DNA from: an uncultured Bacilli bacterium
Lineage (GTDB): Bacteria > Bacillota_I > Bacilli_A > RF39 > UBA660
Direction: 5' to 3'
Assembly (NCBI GenBank): GCA_948497845.1
Contig: CAOOMX010000013.1
Location: 1 to 19,649 of the forward strand
Length of the DNA stretch: 19,649 nucleotides
How positions within the stretch are numbered: the stretch's first letter is position 1; every line of letters begins with the position of its first letter. This document shows, in pieces, positions 6,431 to 14,796 of the stretch. The notes below the pieces were generated by a model, which was not told the DNA's origin, did not search any database, and saw only the letters and a list, made by a program, of their open reading frames with translations. A program made the position numbers and the translations under genes.

Positions 6431-7234
6431 TTATTTATCATAATCATCTAAATAATGATATTTTTTATCTTTATCAAAATATCCCATAACTTGATTCAAA
6501 TTTATATTTTCAGTACTTTTAAAAATATTATATTCTACAAATTTATTAACTTTCCTCAATTCTTTAATTAATTCTTTCATTTCTCTTCTTTTAGAGTCTT
6601 CTTTTTTTAACATACAAGCACAGCCAATAAACTCCAGTTCATTAAAATGCATCCAATTCAAAATACTTATTTCACGAACAAAATACATTGGACGGATTAA
6701 TTCCATTCCCTCAAAATTCTCACTTTTTAATTTAGGAAGCATTGTTTCAAAACGACCATTATAAAAGATACCCATCAAATTAGTTTCAATAACGTCATTA
6801 AAATGATGCCCCAAAGCTATTTTATTACAACCTATACTCTTAGCAATAGAATAAAGATGCCCCCTTCTCATTCTAGCACACATATAACAAGGACTTTTTG
6901 GATTCATAGATTTAACCGAAGCAAATATATCTGTTTTAAAAACTTGAATAGGAATATCTAAAAGCTGTGCATTTTCTACGATTTTTTTAGTTGCATCATC
7001 ACTATATCCAGGATCCATAACAATAAAATGAAGAGAAAAATCGATCTTGCCATGTCTTTTTAGTTCTTGAAAACACTTAGCCATCAAAAAAGAATCTTTA
7101 CCCCCGCTAATACAAACCGCAATTTTATCACCATCATTAACTAATTGATAAGTAACAATCGCTTCAACAAACTTTTTCCAAATATCTTTACGATATGTTT
7201 TAATAATACTTCTTTCTATTCCTCTAACATCCAT
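6431..7234 (-). CDS. ttcA: TtcA-type PP-loop tRNA thiolation enzyme
   Basis: 267 residues from the ATG at 7232-7234. SGGKDS at residues 43-48 is the PP-loop that adenylates the target base. C116-Y-M-C119 and the cysteines of GCAC (205, 207) match the CxxC plus late cysteine that hold the iron-sulfur cluster in TtcA. The stretch ALGHHFNDVIET is also typical. TtcA makes 2-thiocytidine at position 32 of tRNA. TilS, a relative, lacks these cysteines. An ATG five codons earlier (7249) is unlikely to be used, because the promoter places the transcript start near 7246. The site GGTTGGTGG precedes the chosen start. Members of this family outside Proteobacteria are less well characterised, so the exact tRNA product is inferred. 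Confidence 0.8.
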   Translation of the reverse strand: MDVRGIERSIIKTYRKDIWKKFVEAIVTYQLVNDGDKIAVCISGGKDSFLMAKCFQELKRHGKIDFSLHFIVMDPGYSDDATKKIVENAQLLDIPIQVFKTDIFASVKSMNPKSPCYMCARMRRGHLYSIAKSIGCNKIALGHHFNDVIETNLMGIFYNGRFETMLPKLKSENFEGMELIRPMYFVREISILNWMHFNELEFIGCACMLKKEDSKRREMKELIKELRKVNKFVEYNIFKSTENINLNQVMGYFDKDKKYHYLDDYDK

Positions 7235-7252
7235 AGTACCACCAACCATTTT

Positions 7253-7281
7253 ATTATTGTGGATAACTCCTTATTTGTCAA
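7253..7281 (-). promoter_or_regulatory. Promoter of the TtcA-type gene
   Basis: On the minus strand TTGACA (7276-7281), 17-base spacer, AATAAT (7253-7258). The transcript should begin near 7246, which excludes the ATG at 7249 as a start codon. Confidence 0.7.
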
Positions 7282-7336
7282 CACTCTTTTTTATTATAAA
7301 CAAAAAGAAATCTATTTCTAAATTCCTTTTTTCCAA

Positions 7337-9658
7337 TTATTCTACTATACTTAAACCATTCGTTTTAATGTGTTCAATAAATCTTTCTTTAAACTTTAAT
7401 AACTCTGCTTGTTCTAAAGTCTTAGTATTACTTCCTAAAACATAACGTATTGTATATTTATTTTCATAAATACATACTAAACTCCATTTATTAATTAAAT
7501 TACTCTTAAAAGCATTAAGTACATTTTTTAAATCTTGATACTTTTTATTTTCAAGTATAATGGTATAATCAAGTTCTACCGTTGGATATTTACTTACTTC
7601 TTTAGCCATAATAGCTACAGAATCCAATAAAACAAACTTATCCATATCAATATCAATTAAAACAACAGCTTTCTTTTTAGCTAATTTATTAGAAATACTT
7701 TTATTTAAAACATTAATTTCCCCTATACGTTCATTATCAACAATAACTACTTTTCCTAAAGAAGCATCATAATAAGGAAGTTCATTAACATTTTCTTTTA
7801 TTTCAATATCTTTATTTTTAAAAACTTTAAATAGATACTTAACAATACTTTTAGCTTCCATATAAATATTTTCTAAGCTCTTTTCGTCACTTGCCAAAAC
7901 AACACTTAAAACTCTCTTATTTTGATTATCTTTAATAATCGTACCAATCTCAAATATTTTAAAAGAGGTATAATTTTTAAAATTTCTTTTAACAATATTC
8001 ATCAAAGAAAAACTTAAATCATCACGTAAAACCAAATTATCTGATTTACCAAGTAATTTTACACCATCTTTTTCAATACCTAGTTCTCTCATTGTATTTG
8101 AATCATACCACATATAACTATGAACTTCATGCATATTATATCTTGTAGCAAGCATTTTTTTCACTTCATATTCTTGATTAAATACCGTATCTAATTCACT
8201 AGCTATCAAGTCTAATTTTAAAGGTGTCACTTCAATTTTTTCTAAACCATAAATACGAGCTATTTCCTCAATTAAATCTTCAGCAATAAAAACATCTTTT
8301 GTATGACGATATGTAGGTACTTCTACATGATAAGAGTCATTCATTACTTCGACTTTAAAACCTAATCTTTCTAAAATAGATACTACTTCCTCATCCCTTA
8401 AAACCTTTCCCATATAAGTATTTAACAATGATTTATTTAAAACAATATGTCCACTTTCTAATGGATTGGGATAAATATCTGTTAGATTAGAAGCAACTAC
8501 TAAGTCTTTATTTTCTTTTCTTAATAAATATAAAAATCTCTTAATAGCCAAATCTGTCATATTAGGATCTAATGACTTTTCATATCTAGCACTTGATTCC
8601 GTACGAAGACCTAAATGAACAGCACTTTTTCTTATTGAACCTGCCTGAAAATTAGCACTTTCTAAAAACAAAGAAGTTGTATCACTTAATATTTCACTAT
8701 CAAGCCCACCCATAATACCAGCAATACCAAAATATTGATTTTCATTTTTAATCATTAAAGTATCATTAGTAAGTTTTCTAGCTACACCATCTAAAGTAAC
8801 ATAAGTATCACCATCTTTAGCACAGTCTACTTCAATATTTTTAACGACACGAGCATCAAAAGCATGCATAGGTTGACCAAGTTCAAGCATCAAATAATTT
8901 GTTAAATCAACCAACAATGAAATAGAACGCATTCCAACATAATAAAGAAAGATTTGCATATCTAAAGGTGTTTTATTATTTAAAACATTTTCTATTTTTA
9001 AACCTGAATAACGTAAACACAAAGGGCTTTTAATGACAATATCTAAATCTTCTTTGGTATTCTTAACTTCTTCGATATCTAATGGTAAAAGTTCATGGTT
9101 AGTAATCGCACAAACTTCACGAGCAATACCAAAATGTCCCCATAAATCAGGACGATTTGTTAAAGATTTATTATCGATTTCAACAATTGTATCTAGAATA
9201 GGCAAATATTTTTTTATATCCATACCTACAGGAGCATCACTAGGAAGTTCTATAATCCCATCATGATTATCACTAATACCTAATTCCTTACCACTACAAC
9301 ACATTCCATTTGAAATAATGCCTCGTAAAGGTCTAGCAGTAATAGAAATATCTTCAATACGTCCTCCTACTTTAATCATTGCTGTTTTTAACCCAACGCG
9401 TACATTAGGAGCACCACAAACCACTTGTACTAAATCTTTTTCACCACAATCTAATTGCAAAACATGCATATGATCACTATCGGGATGATCTATGCATTCT
9501 TTAATCTCAGCTACAACCACTCCATCAAATTGATGACCTACTTCATAGACATTCTCTACTTCTGCAGTACGAATCGTAAAATTTTCCCAAAGATGTTTCC
9601 AATCAATTGAATCAGCATCTTTAATATGTGTTTTTAATTTATTACATGATATTAACAT
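7337..9658 (-). CDS. pheT: Phenylalanyl-tRNA synthetase beta subunit
   Basis: 773 residues, close to the usual 780-800. Domains in order: N-terminal tRNA-binding OB fold (about 40-150, with HPDSDHMHVLQLDCG and VVCGAPNVR); B3/B4 editing domain (about 205-375, with DLTNYLMLELGQPMHAFD and GIAGIMGG); B5 (about 395-465); the catalytic-like core; and the C-terminal anticodon-binding domain (about 690-773, starting near YPTVELDYTIIL). Paired with PheS it forms the (alpha-beta)2 enzyme that charges tRNA-Phe; the beta subunit edits mischarged tyrosine. It begins 13 bases after the pheS stop with GGGAGG upstream, and shares the pheS transcript and its T-box control. Confidence 0.96.
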   Translation of the reverse strand: MLISCNKLKTHIKDADSIDWKHLWENFTIRTAEVENVYEVGHQFDGVVVAEIKECIDHPDSDHMHVLQLDCGEKDLVQVVCGAPNVRVGLKTAMIKVGGRIEDISITARPLRGIISNGMCCSGKELGISDNHDGIIELPSDAPVGMDIKKYLPILDTIVEIDNKSLTNRPDLWGHFGIAREVCAITNHELLPLDIEEVKNTKEDLDIVIKSPLCLRYSGLKIENVLNNKTPLDMQIFLYYVGMRSISLLVDLTNYLMLELGQPMHAFDARVVKNIEVDCAKDGDTYVTLDGVARKLTNDTLMIKNENQYFGIAGIMGGLDSEILSDTTSLFLESANFQAGSIRKSAVHLGLRTESSARYEKSLDPNMTDLAIKRFLYLLRKENKDLVVASNLTDIYPNPLESGHIVLNKSLLNTYMGKVLRDEEVVSILERLGFKVEVMNDSYHVEVPTYRHTKDVFIAEDLIEEIARIYGLEKIEVTPLKLDLIASELDTVFNQEYEVKKMLATRYNMHEVHSYMWYDSNTMRELGIEKDGVKLLGKSDNLVLRDDLSFSLMNIVKRNFKNYTSFKIFEIGTIIKDNQNKRVLSVVLASDEKSLENIYMEAKSIVKYLFKVFKNKDIEIKENVNELPYYDASLGKVVIVDNERIGEINVLNKSISNKLAKKKAVVLIDIDMDKFVLLDSVAIMAKEVSKYPTVELDYTIILENKKYQDLKNVLNAFKSNLINKWSLVCIYENKYTIRYVLGSNTKTLEQAELLKFKERFIEHIKTNGLSIVE

Positions 9659-9671
9659 AATTCATTCCTCC

Positions 9672-10679
9672 CTAATTAATTTTAAAGTTTTCTAAATAAC
9701 GTATATCACCAGAATTTAGAACCCTTATATCATTAATTTTATATTTCATCATCGCTAATCTTGTAAGACCTATACCAAAAGCAAAACCATTATACTCTAA
9801 AGGATCAATTCCTCCAGCTTTTAAAACATTCGGATGAACCATACCACAGCCAATAAGCTCAATCCATCCAGCGTTCTTACAAGTAGGACAACCTTTTCCT
9901 CCACAAATCACACAACTCATATCCATTTCATAACTAGGTTCAGTAAAGGGGAAGAATCCTGGTCTTAAACGTACCTTTACATCACTACGAAAAACTTCTC
10001 TTAAAATTTGTTGCATAATATACATTAAATTACCTATGGCAATATTTTTATCAATAACCATACCCTCTATTTGAAAAAAAGTATTTTCATGATTAGCATC
10101 TAAATCTTCATTTCTAAAAGTTCTACCTGGACTGCATATACGAAGTGGAGCCCCTAATCTTTCCATAGAGTGAATTTGATCCCCGCTGGTTTGTGTACGT
10201 AAAAGCATACCATTATCCAAATAGAACGTATCTTGCATATCACGAGCTGGATGATCTTTTGGAATATTTAAAGCTTCAAAATTATAATATTCTGACTCCA
10301 TCTCACGACCACTAACAACCGTAAAGCCCATACGTTTTAAAATATCAGTTACTTCTTTAGCTACAATTGTTACCGGATGAAGAGACCCGATTGAAACATC
10401 TTCTTCTATGGTATCATCAAAAGTTATATTACTCTTATTTTCTAAAGTAACTAAATAATCATTAACCATTCCTTCCATTTCTTTTTTGGTAAGGTTAATT
10501 AAACTTCCATACTTTCTTTTTTCATCACTAGACATATTTTTAAGGTCCTGAAGTAACGCTGCGATACGGCTTTTTTTCCCAAGGTGTTCAGACTTTACAT
10601 TTAAAACATCTGCTTCTTTTGTAGCTTTTTTTAAATCGTTCATTAAAGCTACTTTTAAATTTTCTAATTCTTTTTCCAT
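9672..10679 (-). CDS. pheS: Phenylalanyl-tRNA synthetase alpha subunit
   Basis: 335 residues, normal length. An N-terminal coiled-coil that contacts tRNA is followed by the class II catalytic core. Motif 2 is around CSPGRTFRNEDLDANHENTF; motif 3 is GFAFGIGLTRLAMMKY near the C-terminus, with the conserved alanine of the phenylalanine pocket. The insert CVICGGKGCPTCKNAGWIE carries paired cysteines as in many Firmicutes PheS proteins. It forms the Phe-AMP and Phe-tRNA site. The ATG has AGGAGG six bases upstream. First gene of pheST, directly behind the T-box. Confidence 0.97.
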   Translation of the reverse strand: MEKELENLKVALMNDLKKATKEADVLNVKSEHLGKKSRIAALLQDLKNMSSDEKRKYGSLINLTKKEMEGMVNDYLVTLENKSNITFDDTIEEDVSIGSLHPVTIVAKEVTDILKRMGFTVVSGREMESEYYNFEALNIPKDHPARDMQDTFYLDNGMLLRTQTSGDQIHSMERLGAPLRICSPGRTFRNEDLDANHENTFFQIEGMVIDKNIAIGNLMYIMQQILREVFRSDVKVRLRPGFFPFTEPSYEMDMSCVICGGKGCPTCKNAGWIELIGCGMVHPNVLKAGGIDPLEYNGFAFGIGLTRLAMMKYKINDIRVLNSGDIRYLENFKIN

Positions 10680-10696
10680 AATTCTCCTCCTAAAAT

Positions 10697-10898
10697 AAAA
10701 AATCCATGAAACTAATTAAGGACGAGAAAACCCCGCGGTACCACCTTAGTTCATGAATTTTATTCACACACTTTAATCGATAAGGGAATAACCCCATAAG
10801 TACTCCTTAGTGCGAAATTCAAGTTATAGATACTTAAAATACTCTCACCAATGTATTTTTCTCTTTCTAAGAATAATTATAACTCTACTAAAACTAAA
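10697..10898 (-). promoter_or_regulatory. T-box riboswitch (tRNA-Phe) controlling pheST
   Basis: Read on the minus strand: the stem I lower helix TTTAGT/ACTAAG; the S-turn AGTA (10886-10889) opposite GAA-T-TTC; the specifier codon TTC (Phe) at 10814-10816; the helix AGTTATA/TATAACT above it; and an apical part with GGTGAGAG. The antiterminator carries the T-box bulge TGGTACCGCGG (10733-10743). The competing terminator is CATGAACTAAGG (10744-10755) pairing with CCTTAATTAGTTTCATG (10705-10721), then a T-run. Uncharged tRNA-Phe should stabilise the antiterminator and switch pheST on. Confidence 0.95.
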
Positions 10899-10925
10899 TC
10901 ATCATACTTTTTCTAAAACAATTAT

Positions 10926-10954
10926 ATTTTAACAATTTAAAAAACATTTGTAAA
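10926..10954 (-). promoter_or_regulatory. Promoter of pheST
   Basis: On the minus strand TTTACA (10949-10954), 17-base spacer, TAAAAT (10926-10931). Start expected near 10919, about 20 bases before stem I of the T-box. Confidence 0.8.
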
Positions 10955-10963
10955 GACTATCTT

Positions 10964-11854
10964 TTATTTTAAATCAGGTAAATCTATATCATCGTCATCT
11001 TCTTCAAAAATAGGTTTATTTTCCTCTTGTTTTATTTCACTAACCGTTTTTATATCTGACAATTCTTCATCTAAAGCACTTATTTCAAAAATATTAGGTA
11101 AATCAAAAGCAATATCTTCTTCCTTTTCTTGAACAATCGGTGGAGTATACACTTCTTCCTTTACAGGAGCTTCAAGAACTACCTCATCTTGTACAGCTGG
11201 AGCAGGCAACAATTTAGGTTTTCTACCCAGCAACAAAGGTTTATTCGCCCATTTATATAGCTTACTATCTTCACCTCGTAACATAGAAAGTTTTTTTAGA
11301 AGTGATTTAAGTAAAATATACAAGCAAGGAATTAAAATTAAAAGCAACATTCCCATCTTACTAGCAACAAATAACTGCGCACGTCCTAAAGCTGGTATTT
11401 TTAAAGCCACACGCCCAATAATATTTTTATAAGGAACACTAGCAGAATCCTCTACTAAATTGGCATCTCCCTTTGTTTGGTAACTATAGTTACCTTCATC
11501 ATCTTTAATAATAGAAACAACTCTATGGGTAACCGTTTGACCATTATGTTCTGTACTAACAGATTCAAAGGTAATAACATCTCCTATTTTAATGTCCTCA
11601 GGTTTATCAACCCTTAAATTAATAATAACATCATAAACGGCAATATTCGGTGTCATACTAGGACTTATAATGGTATATAAAGAGAATTTAGGTTCAAACT
11701 TATCCCCTTTAATTGCATATAATTGCATGGAAACAAAATAATAAAGCAAAAAGGCAGCACAAATCATAAGCAAAGTAAAAACAGTCCAACTAATTACATT
11801 GGAAAAAAACTTCATTAATTCTTTGAAACTATCCTCTTTAGCTTCAAGCTTCAT
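10964..11854 (-). CDS. Signal peptidase I, Ser/His (SipW/archaeal) type, with acidic tail
   Basis: 296 residues from the ATG at 11852-11854. One membrane helix (about 20-43) is followed by the S26B catalytic domain: Ser66 in SPSMTP, His110 in VTHRVV and Asp130 in TKGDAN. The histidine in place of lysine marks the archaeal/ER/SipW class. A second membrane helix runs at about 168-185. The last 80 or so residues should be cytoplasmic; they are acidic and carry two similar motifs, FDLPNIF and IDLPDLK, the second at the very end. SipW-type enzymes process selected secreted proteins. The longer frame starting with TTG at 11932 is rejected: a TTGCTA-17-TATAAT promoter lies inside that extension. AGGGAAG precedes the chosen ATG. 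Confidence 0.87.
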   Translation of the reverse strand: MKLEAKEDSFKELMKFFSNVISWTVFTLLMICAAFLLYYFVSMQLYAIKGDKFEPKFSLYTIISPSMTPNIAVYDVIINLRVDKPEDIKIGDVITFESVSTEHNGQTVTHRVVSIIKDDEGNYSYQTKGDANLVEDSASVPYKNIIGRVALKIPALGRAQLFVASKMGMLLLILIPCLYILLKSLLKKLSMLRGEDSKLYKWANKPLLLGRKPKLLPAPAVQDEVVLEAPVKEEVYTPPIVQEKEEDIAFDLPNIFEISALDEELSDIKTVSEIKQEENKPIFEEDDDDIDLPDLK

Positions 11855-11878
11855 ACCACACTTCCCTATTCTTTTTTT

Positions 11879-11907
11879 ATTATACCCAAATATTCGACAA
11901 ATAGCAA
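11879..11907 (-). promoter_or_regulatory. Promoter of the signal peptidase gene
   Basis: On the minus strand TTGCTA (11902-11907), 17-base spacer, perfect TATAAT (11879-11884). Start near 11872. It separates this gene from the ABC exporter upstream. Confidence 0.75.
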
Positions 11908-11942
11908 CAATCCAAACATATAGTTTTACCAAAAATTACAAA

Positions 11943-13541
11943 TTAGACTTGTATTTTACGAAATAACTTCACACCTATTGTATTAAGATAGAATAGAAGA
12001 AATAAATCGAGGATAAAAACGCTTCCCACACAAAGCAATGTAAATAATTCTCCGTTTATAGGTAAATTCGCAGTTAATGGTAAGATTCCTAAAATAAGTC
12101 CAATTATAATTGTAAGAAAAGTAGATAAGCTCTGTTTAATGACTTTAATTTCATTTTTCCATTCCAGTAAAGGAAAATGTAAGTTCATAATTAAACCAAA
12201 TAAAGCAATAAAAATAGAATAAGCCATAACACTTGCTAACATAACAAGTAACTCGATAAAGCTAAAATGCAAAATATAACTTATTAAACAAGCACAAAGC
12301 ATACTAGGAATTCCAACTACAAGCACATTCACTAATATTTTACTAAAAAAGACATGCTGAGGTTTTACTGGCAATGATTTTAATATCCAAAAATTTTTAC
12401 CTTCTAAAGAAATAGAACTACTTGTGGTTGAACTCATCATTAAAACTACTCCTAAAACAAGTGGAGCTTTAACAGCTAGCATCTCAGCAAATCCTGCAAT
12501 TCCAATAATATCTTCCAACCCACTAGGACTAATAAAAAGCAAAAGAACACTACCAACAAGCATAAGGATAACTCCTACAATGGTATTAAAAACATAATTC
12601 GCTGATGTTATATATCGAAAAAATTCCTTTCTAAATAAAGCATATAGAATAGAACCTTCTTTTCTATTTTTCAACTTATATTTTCTTTTAGTTTCATGAA
12701 CAGATAACATATTTACAACATTGGTATAAAAAAGACTAATCACCAAAGTAGATAAAAAATATAAAATAATAGGTAATCCTATAAATAAAAGCGTAGAAAA
12801 CATATCTTTTTCTAACAACATTAACATATATGTCTTTGTCAGAGGATAATATTGATTAAAAGTCTCTACCAGGGTATTTCCAAAATTAGCAATTTCTAAT
12901 TCTCCACCCCCAACATTAGAATAGGTAAAATAAAATGCTCCTCCTAAAAGAATAAACATCAATAAAAATTGTAAAATCTTTTTTAACTTAAATCTAGATA
13001 CGATGAAACTAATAAAACTACCTATAATAATTGCTACCAAAGTTGGTATAAAAGGTAAAACAAAAATACTACAAATATATAAAAGAATAAAACTAGAAGA
13101 AACCGTCACATATTTCATATAAACCAAAAGAACAGGTAGCATAATGATTAAGCTAAATGATAAATTAGAAAAATACAAATGAAGCATTTTACTAGCTACT
13201 ATTGTAGTTTTTTTAATTGGCAAAGCTGCTAACATATCATAATCTTTATTTGAAAAAAGGATACTATCTACTTTAAAAATGGTTTGAAAAAGAGAAAACA
13301 AACTAGCCAAAGCAAAAAATTCACCAATAATTACATATTCAATATGAAGCATTGCTAGACCATTCATTGTCATACGAGCAAAAGCATAAATATACCATGC
13401 AAAAAACAGAACAAAAAGGAACAAAAATATTATTTTTCCCAACTCTTTACTTTTTTGTACTCCCGTCTTTGCATTTTTAATCTTATAAAAATTAAAATAA
13501 GACAATAAATTAATTTTAACTAACTTACATAACTTCAACAT
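11943..13541 (-). CDS. ABC exporter permease
   Basis: 532 residues with many hydrophobic segments, roughly 12 by eye. The largest soluble part is a basic loop near the middle (HETKRKYKLKNRKEG). It resembles large ABC-2-type permeases without a fused ATPase. The N-terminus includes the motif SNKDYDMLAALPIKKTTI, and a second copy of a related pattern, EGKNFWILKSLPVKPQHV, occurs in the second half. This suggests an internal duplication of two similar halves, each with a cytoplasmic coupling element. It overlaps the ATPase gene by 17 bases, so the two proteins are translationally coupled partners. Substrate unknown; no resistance or bacteriocin genes are nearby. Confidence 0.85.
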   Translation of the reverse strand: MLKLCKLVKINLLSYFNFYKIKNAKTGVQKSKELGKIIFLFLFVLFFAWYIYAFARMTMNGLAMLHIEYVIIGEFFALASLFSLFQTIFKVDSILFSNKDYDMLAALPIKKTTIVASKMLHLYFSNLSFSLIIMLPVLLVYMKYVTVSSSFILLYICSIFVLPFIPTLVAIIIGSFISFIVSRFKLKKILQFLLMFILLGGAFYFTYSNVGGGELEIANFGNTLVETFNQYYPLTKTYMLMLLEKDMFSTLLFIGLPIILYFLSTLVISLFYTNVVNMLSVHETKRKYKLKNRKEGSILYALFRKEFFRYITSANYVFNTIVGVILMLVGSVLLLFISPSGLEDIIGIAGFAEMLAVKAPLVLGVVLMMSSTTSSSISLEGKNFWILKSLPVKPQHVFFSKILVNVLVVGIPSMLCACLISYILHFSFIELLVMLASVMAYSIFIALFGLIMNLHFPLLEWKNEIKVIKQSLSTFLTIIIGLILGILPLTANLPINGELFTLLCVGSVFILDLFLLFYLNTIGVKLFRKIQV

Positions 13542-14247
13542 TTTGATCTAACTCCACAAATATCTCTTCTAAGCTTTTATCTTTTGTAATATCTTGCATA
13601 TTTCCTTCAAATAATTTCTTTCCCTTTTTTATAATAGCGATTTTATTACAAAGCTTTTCTGCCACATCCAAAACATGTGTGGAAAAAAAGATAGTTATCC
13701 CCATAGTAGCTAAACGCTTCATCTCTTCTTTTAAATGATGTGTAGATATAGGGTCAAGCCCTACAAAAGGCTCATCTAAAATAAGGACTTTTGGTTCATG
13801 CACTAAAGCCGAAATAATGGCTACTTTTTGTTTCATTCCATGTGAATAAGAAGATATTTCATCTCCTAAAGCATCTTTAATTTCAAACATAAGAGCATAT
13901 TTTTCAATATTTTCAATTCTTTTTTCCATAGGTACTTTATACATATCTGCAATAAAATGAATATAATCTATTCCCTTTAAATGTTCATAAAGATCTGGAT
14001 TATCAGGAATATAAGCCATTTGTTCTTTACATAAAAGAGGTTCTTTCTTTATAGATAAACCATTAATCAAAATATCTCCTTCACTAAAATCCAAGATACC
14101 CATCATACATTTAATTGTAGTTGTCTTCCCAGCTCCATTATGTCCAATAAAAGCATAAATATCTCCATCTTCAATAGTCAAAGACAAATCATCCACTGCT
14201 GTAAAAGTTTTATTATACTTCTTCGTAAAATTTTTTATTTCTATCAT
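13525..14247 (-). CDS. ABC exporter ATP-binding protein
   Basis: 240 residues from the ATG at 14245-14247, chosen because AAGGAGG lies just upstream; the frame is open 14 codons further. Walker A is GHNGAGKTTT (about 35-44), and the signature is YSHGMKQK (134-141), a common variant of LSGGQ in ABC-2 exporters. Walker B is VLILDEP (154-160), and the switch histidine is in STHVLD (191). It powers the overlapping permease gene. The C-terminal tail after about residue 215 is short, with no extra domain. The class fits exporters of lipids, drugs or peptides; the actual substrate cannot be told. Confidence 0.93.
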   Translation of the reverse strand: MIEIKNFTKKYNKTFTAVDDLSLTIEDGDIYAFIGHNGAGKTTTIKCMMGILDFSEGDILINGLSIKKEPLLCKEQMAYIPDNPDLYEHLKGIDYIHFIADMYKVPMEKRIENIEKYALMFEIKDALGDEISSYSHGMKQKVAIISALVHEPKVLILDEPFVGLDPISTHHLKEEMKRLATMGITIFFSTHVLDVAEKLCNKIAIIKKGKKLFEGNMQDITKDKSLEEIFVELDQNVEVM

Positions 14248-14274
14248 TTCTTCCTCCTTAAACGATACCTTCAT

Positions 14275-14303
14275 AATAAAGTATAACACAGGGTTAATGT
14301 CAA
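14275..14303 (-). promoter_or_regulatory. Possible promoter of the ABC exporter genes
   Basis: On the minus strand a perfect TTGACA (14298-14303), 17-base spacer, weak TTTATT (14275-14280). The better -10 lookalike TATACT sits only 12 bases from the -35, too close. Confidence 0.4.
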
Positions 14304-14322
14304 TAAAAAGATATGAAAATTT

Positions 14323-14796
14323 TTAATAACACAAAGATAGAATAGCGTGATGATTTAAAAGCATAGTTCTATAAATTATTTTCTTATTTCCACTTCTTTT
14401 ATAAAGTGCCTCTTTTCTTGTCCACAATATCAAAGCTTCTAAAGAATTTGAAGCTTTAAGATAGCTTAGCGTATTTTTATCAACACTTCGAAGCATTTCA
14501 ATATCTATTCCCACCGGAAGACTATGAACAACTACTGCTACCAATGGATATTTATGAGCAATAGAAAAATAAACATTCTTATCTTTTACATAAGGTTTTC
14601 GCATTTTATAATAAATTTTCTTAACATCCGTATTTAACAAAGTAGCTATCATGTACAGACCTAACATAGACAAATATTGATCTTCTTTCTTTTTTAACTT
14701 TCTTATTTTATGTTTTTGATAAGTATTCAAAGACAAAAATATTTTTTTGAAAAAAAGATCATCATACGCTAAAACATTTTTAACTTTATACTGCAT
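14323..14796 (-). CDS. Sfp-type 4'-phosphopantetheinyl transferase
   Basis: 157 residues. The two signature motifs are present: VGIDIE (95-100), with Asp98 and Glu100 for magnesium, and WTRKEALYK (125-133), with Glu129 and Lys133. KPYVKDKNVYFSIAHKYP (67-84) corresponds to the substrate-binding region (FNISHS in Sfp). These enzymes move phosphopantetheine from CoA to the serine of a carrier protein. It is shorter than Sfp (about 224), having little after the second motif, so it is a compact variant or has lost the C-terminal part. It overlaps the SGNH gene by 11 bases and is last in the operon; its likely target is the carrier protein encoded three genes upstream. Confidence 0.82.
   Translation of the reverse strand: MQYKVKNVLAYDDLFFKKIFLSLNTYQKHKIRKLKKKEDQYLSMLGLYMIATLLNTDVKKIYYKMRKPYVKDKNVYFSIAHKYPLVAVVVHSLPVGIDIEMLRSVDKNTLSYLKASNSLEALILWTRKEALYKRSGNKKIIYRTMLLNHHAILSLCY

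Noticed and set aside
14323..14796. Treating the short phosphopantetheinyl transferase as a pseudogene
   Set aside because: Both catalytic motifs and the start signals are intact and the stop is clean, so a compact functional enzyme is at least as likely.
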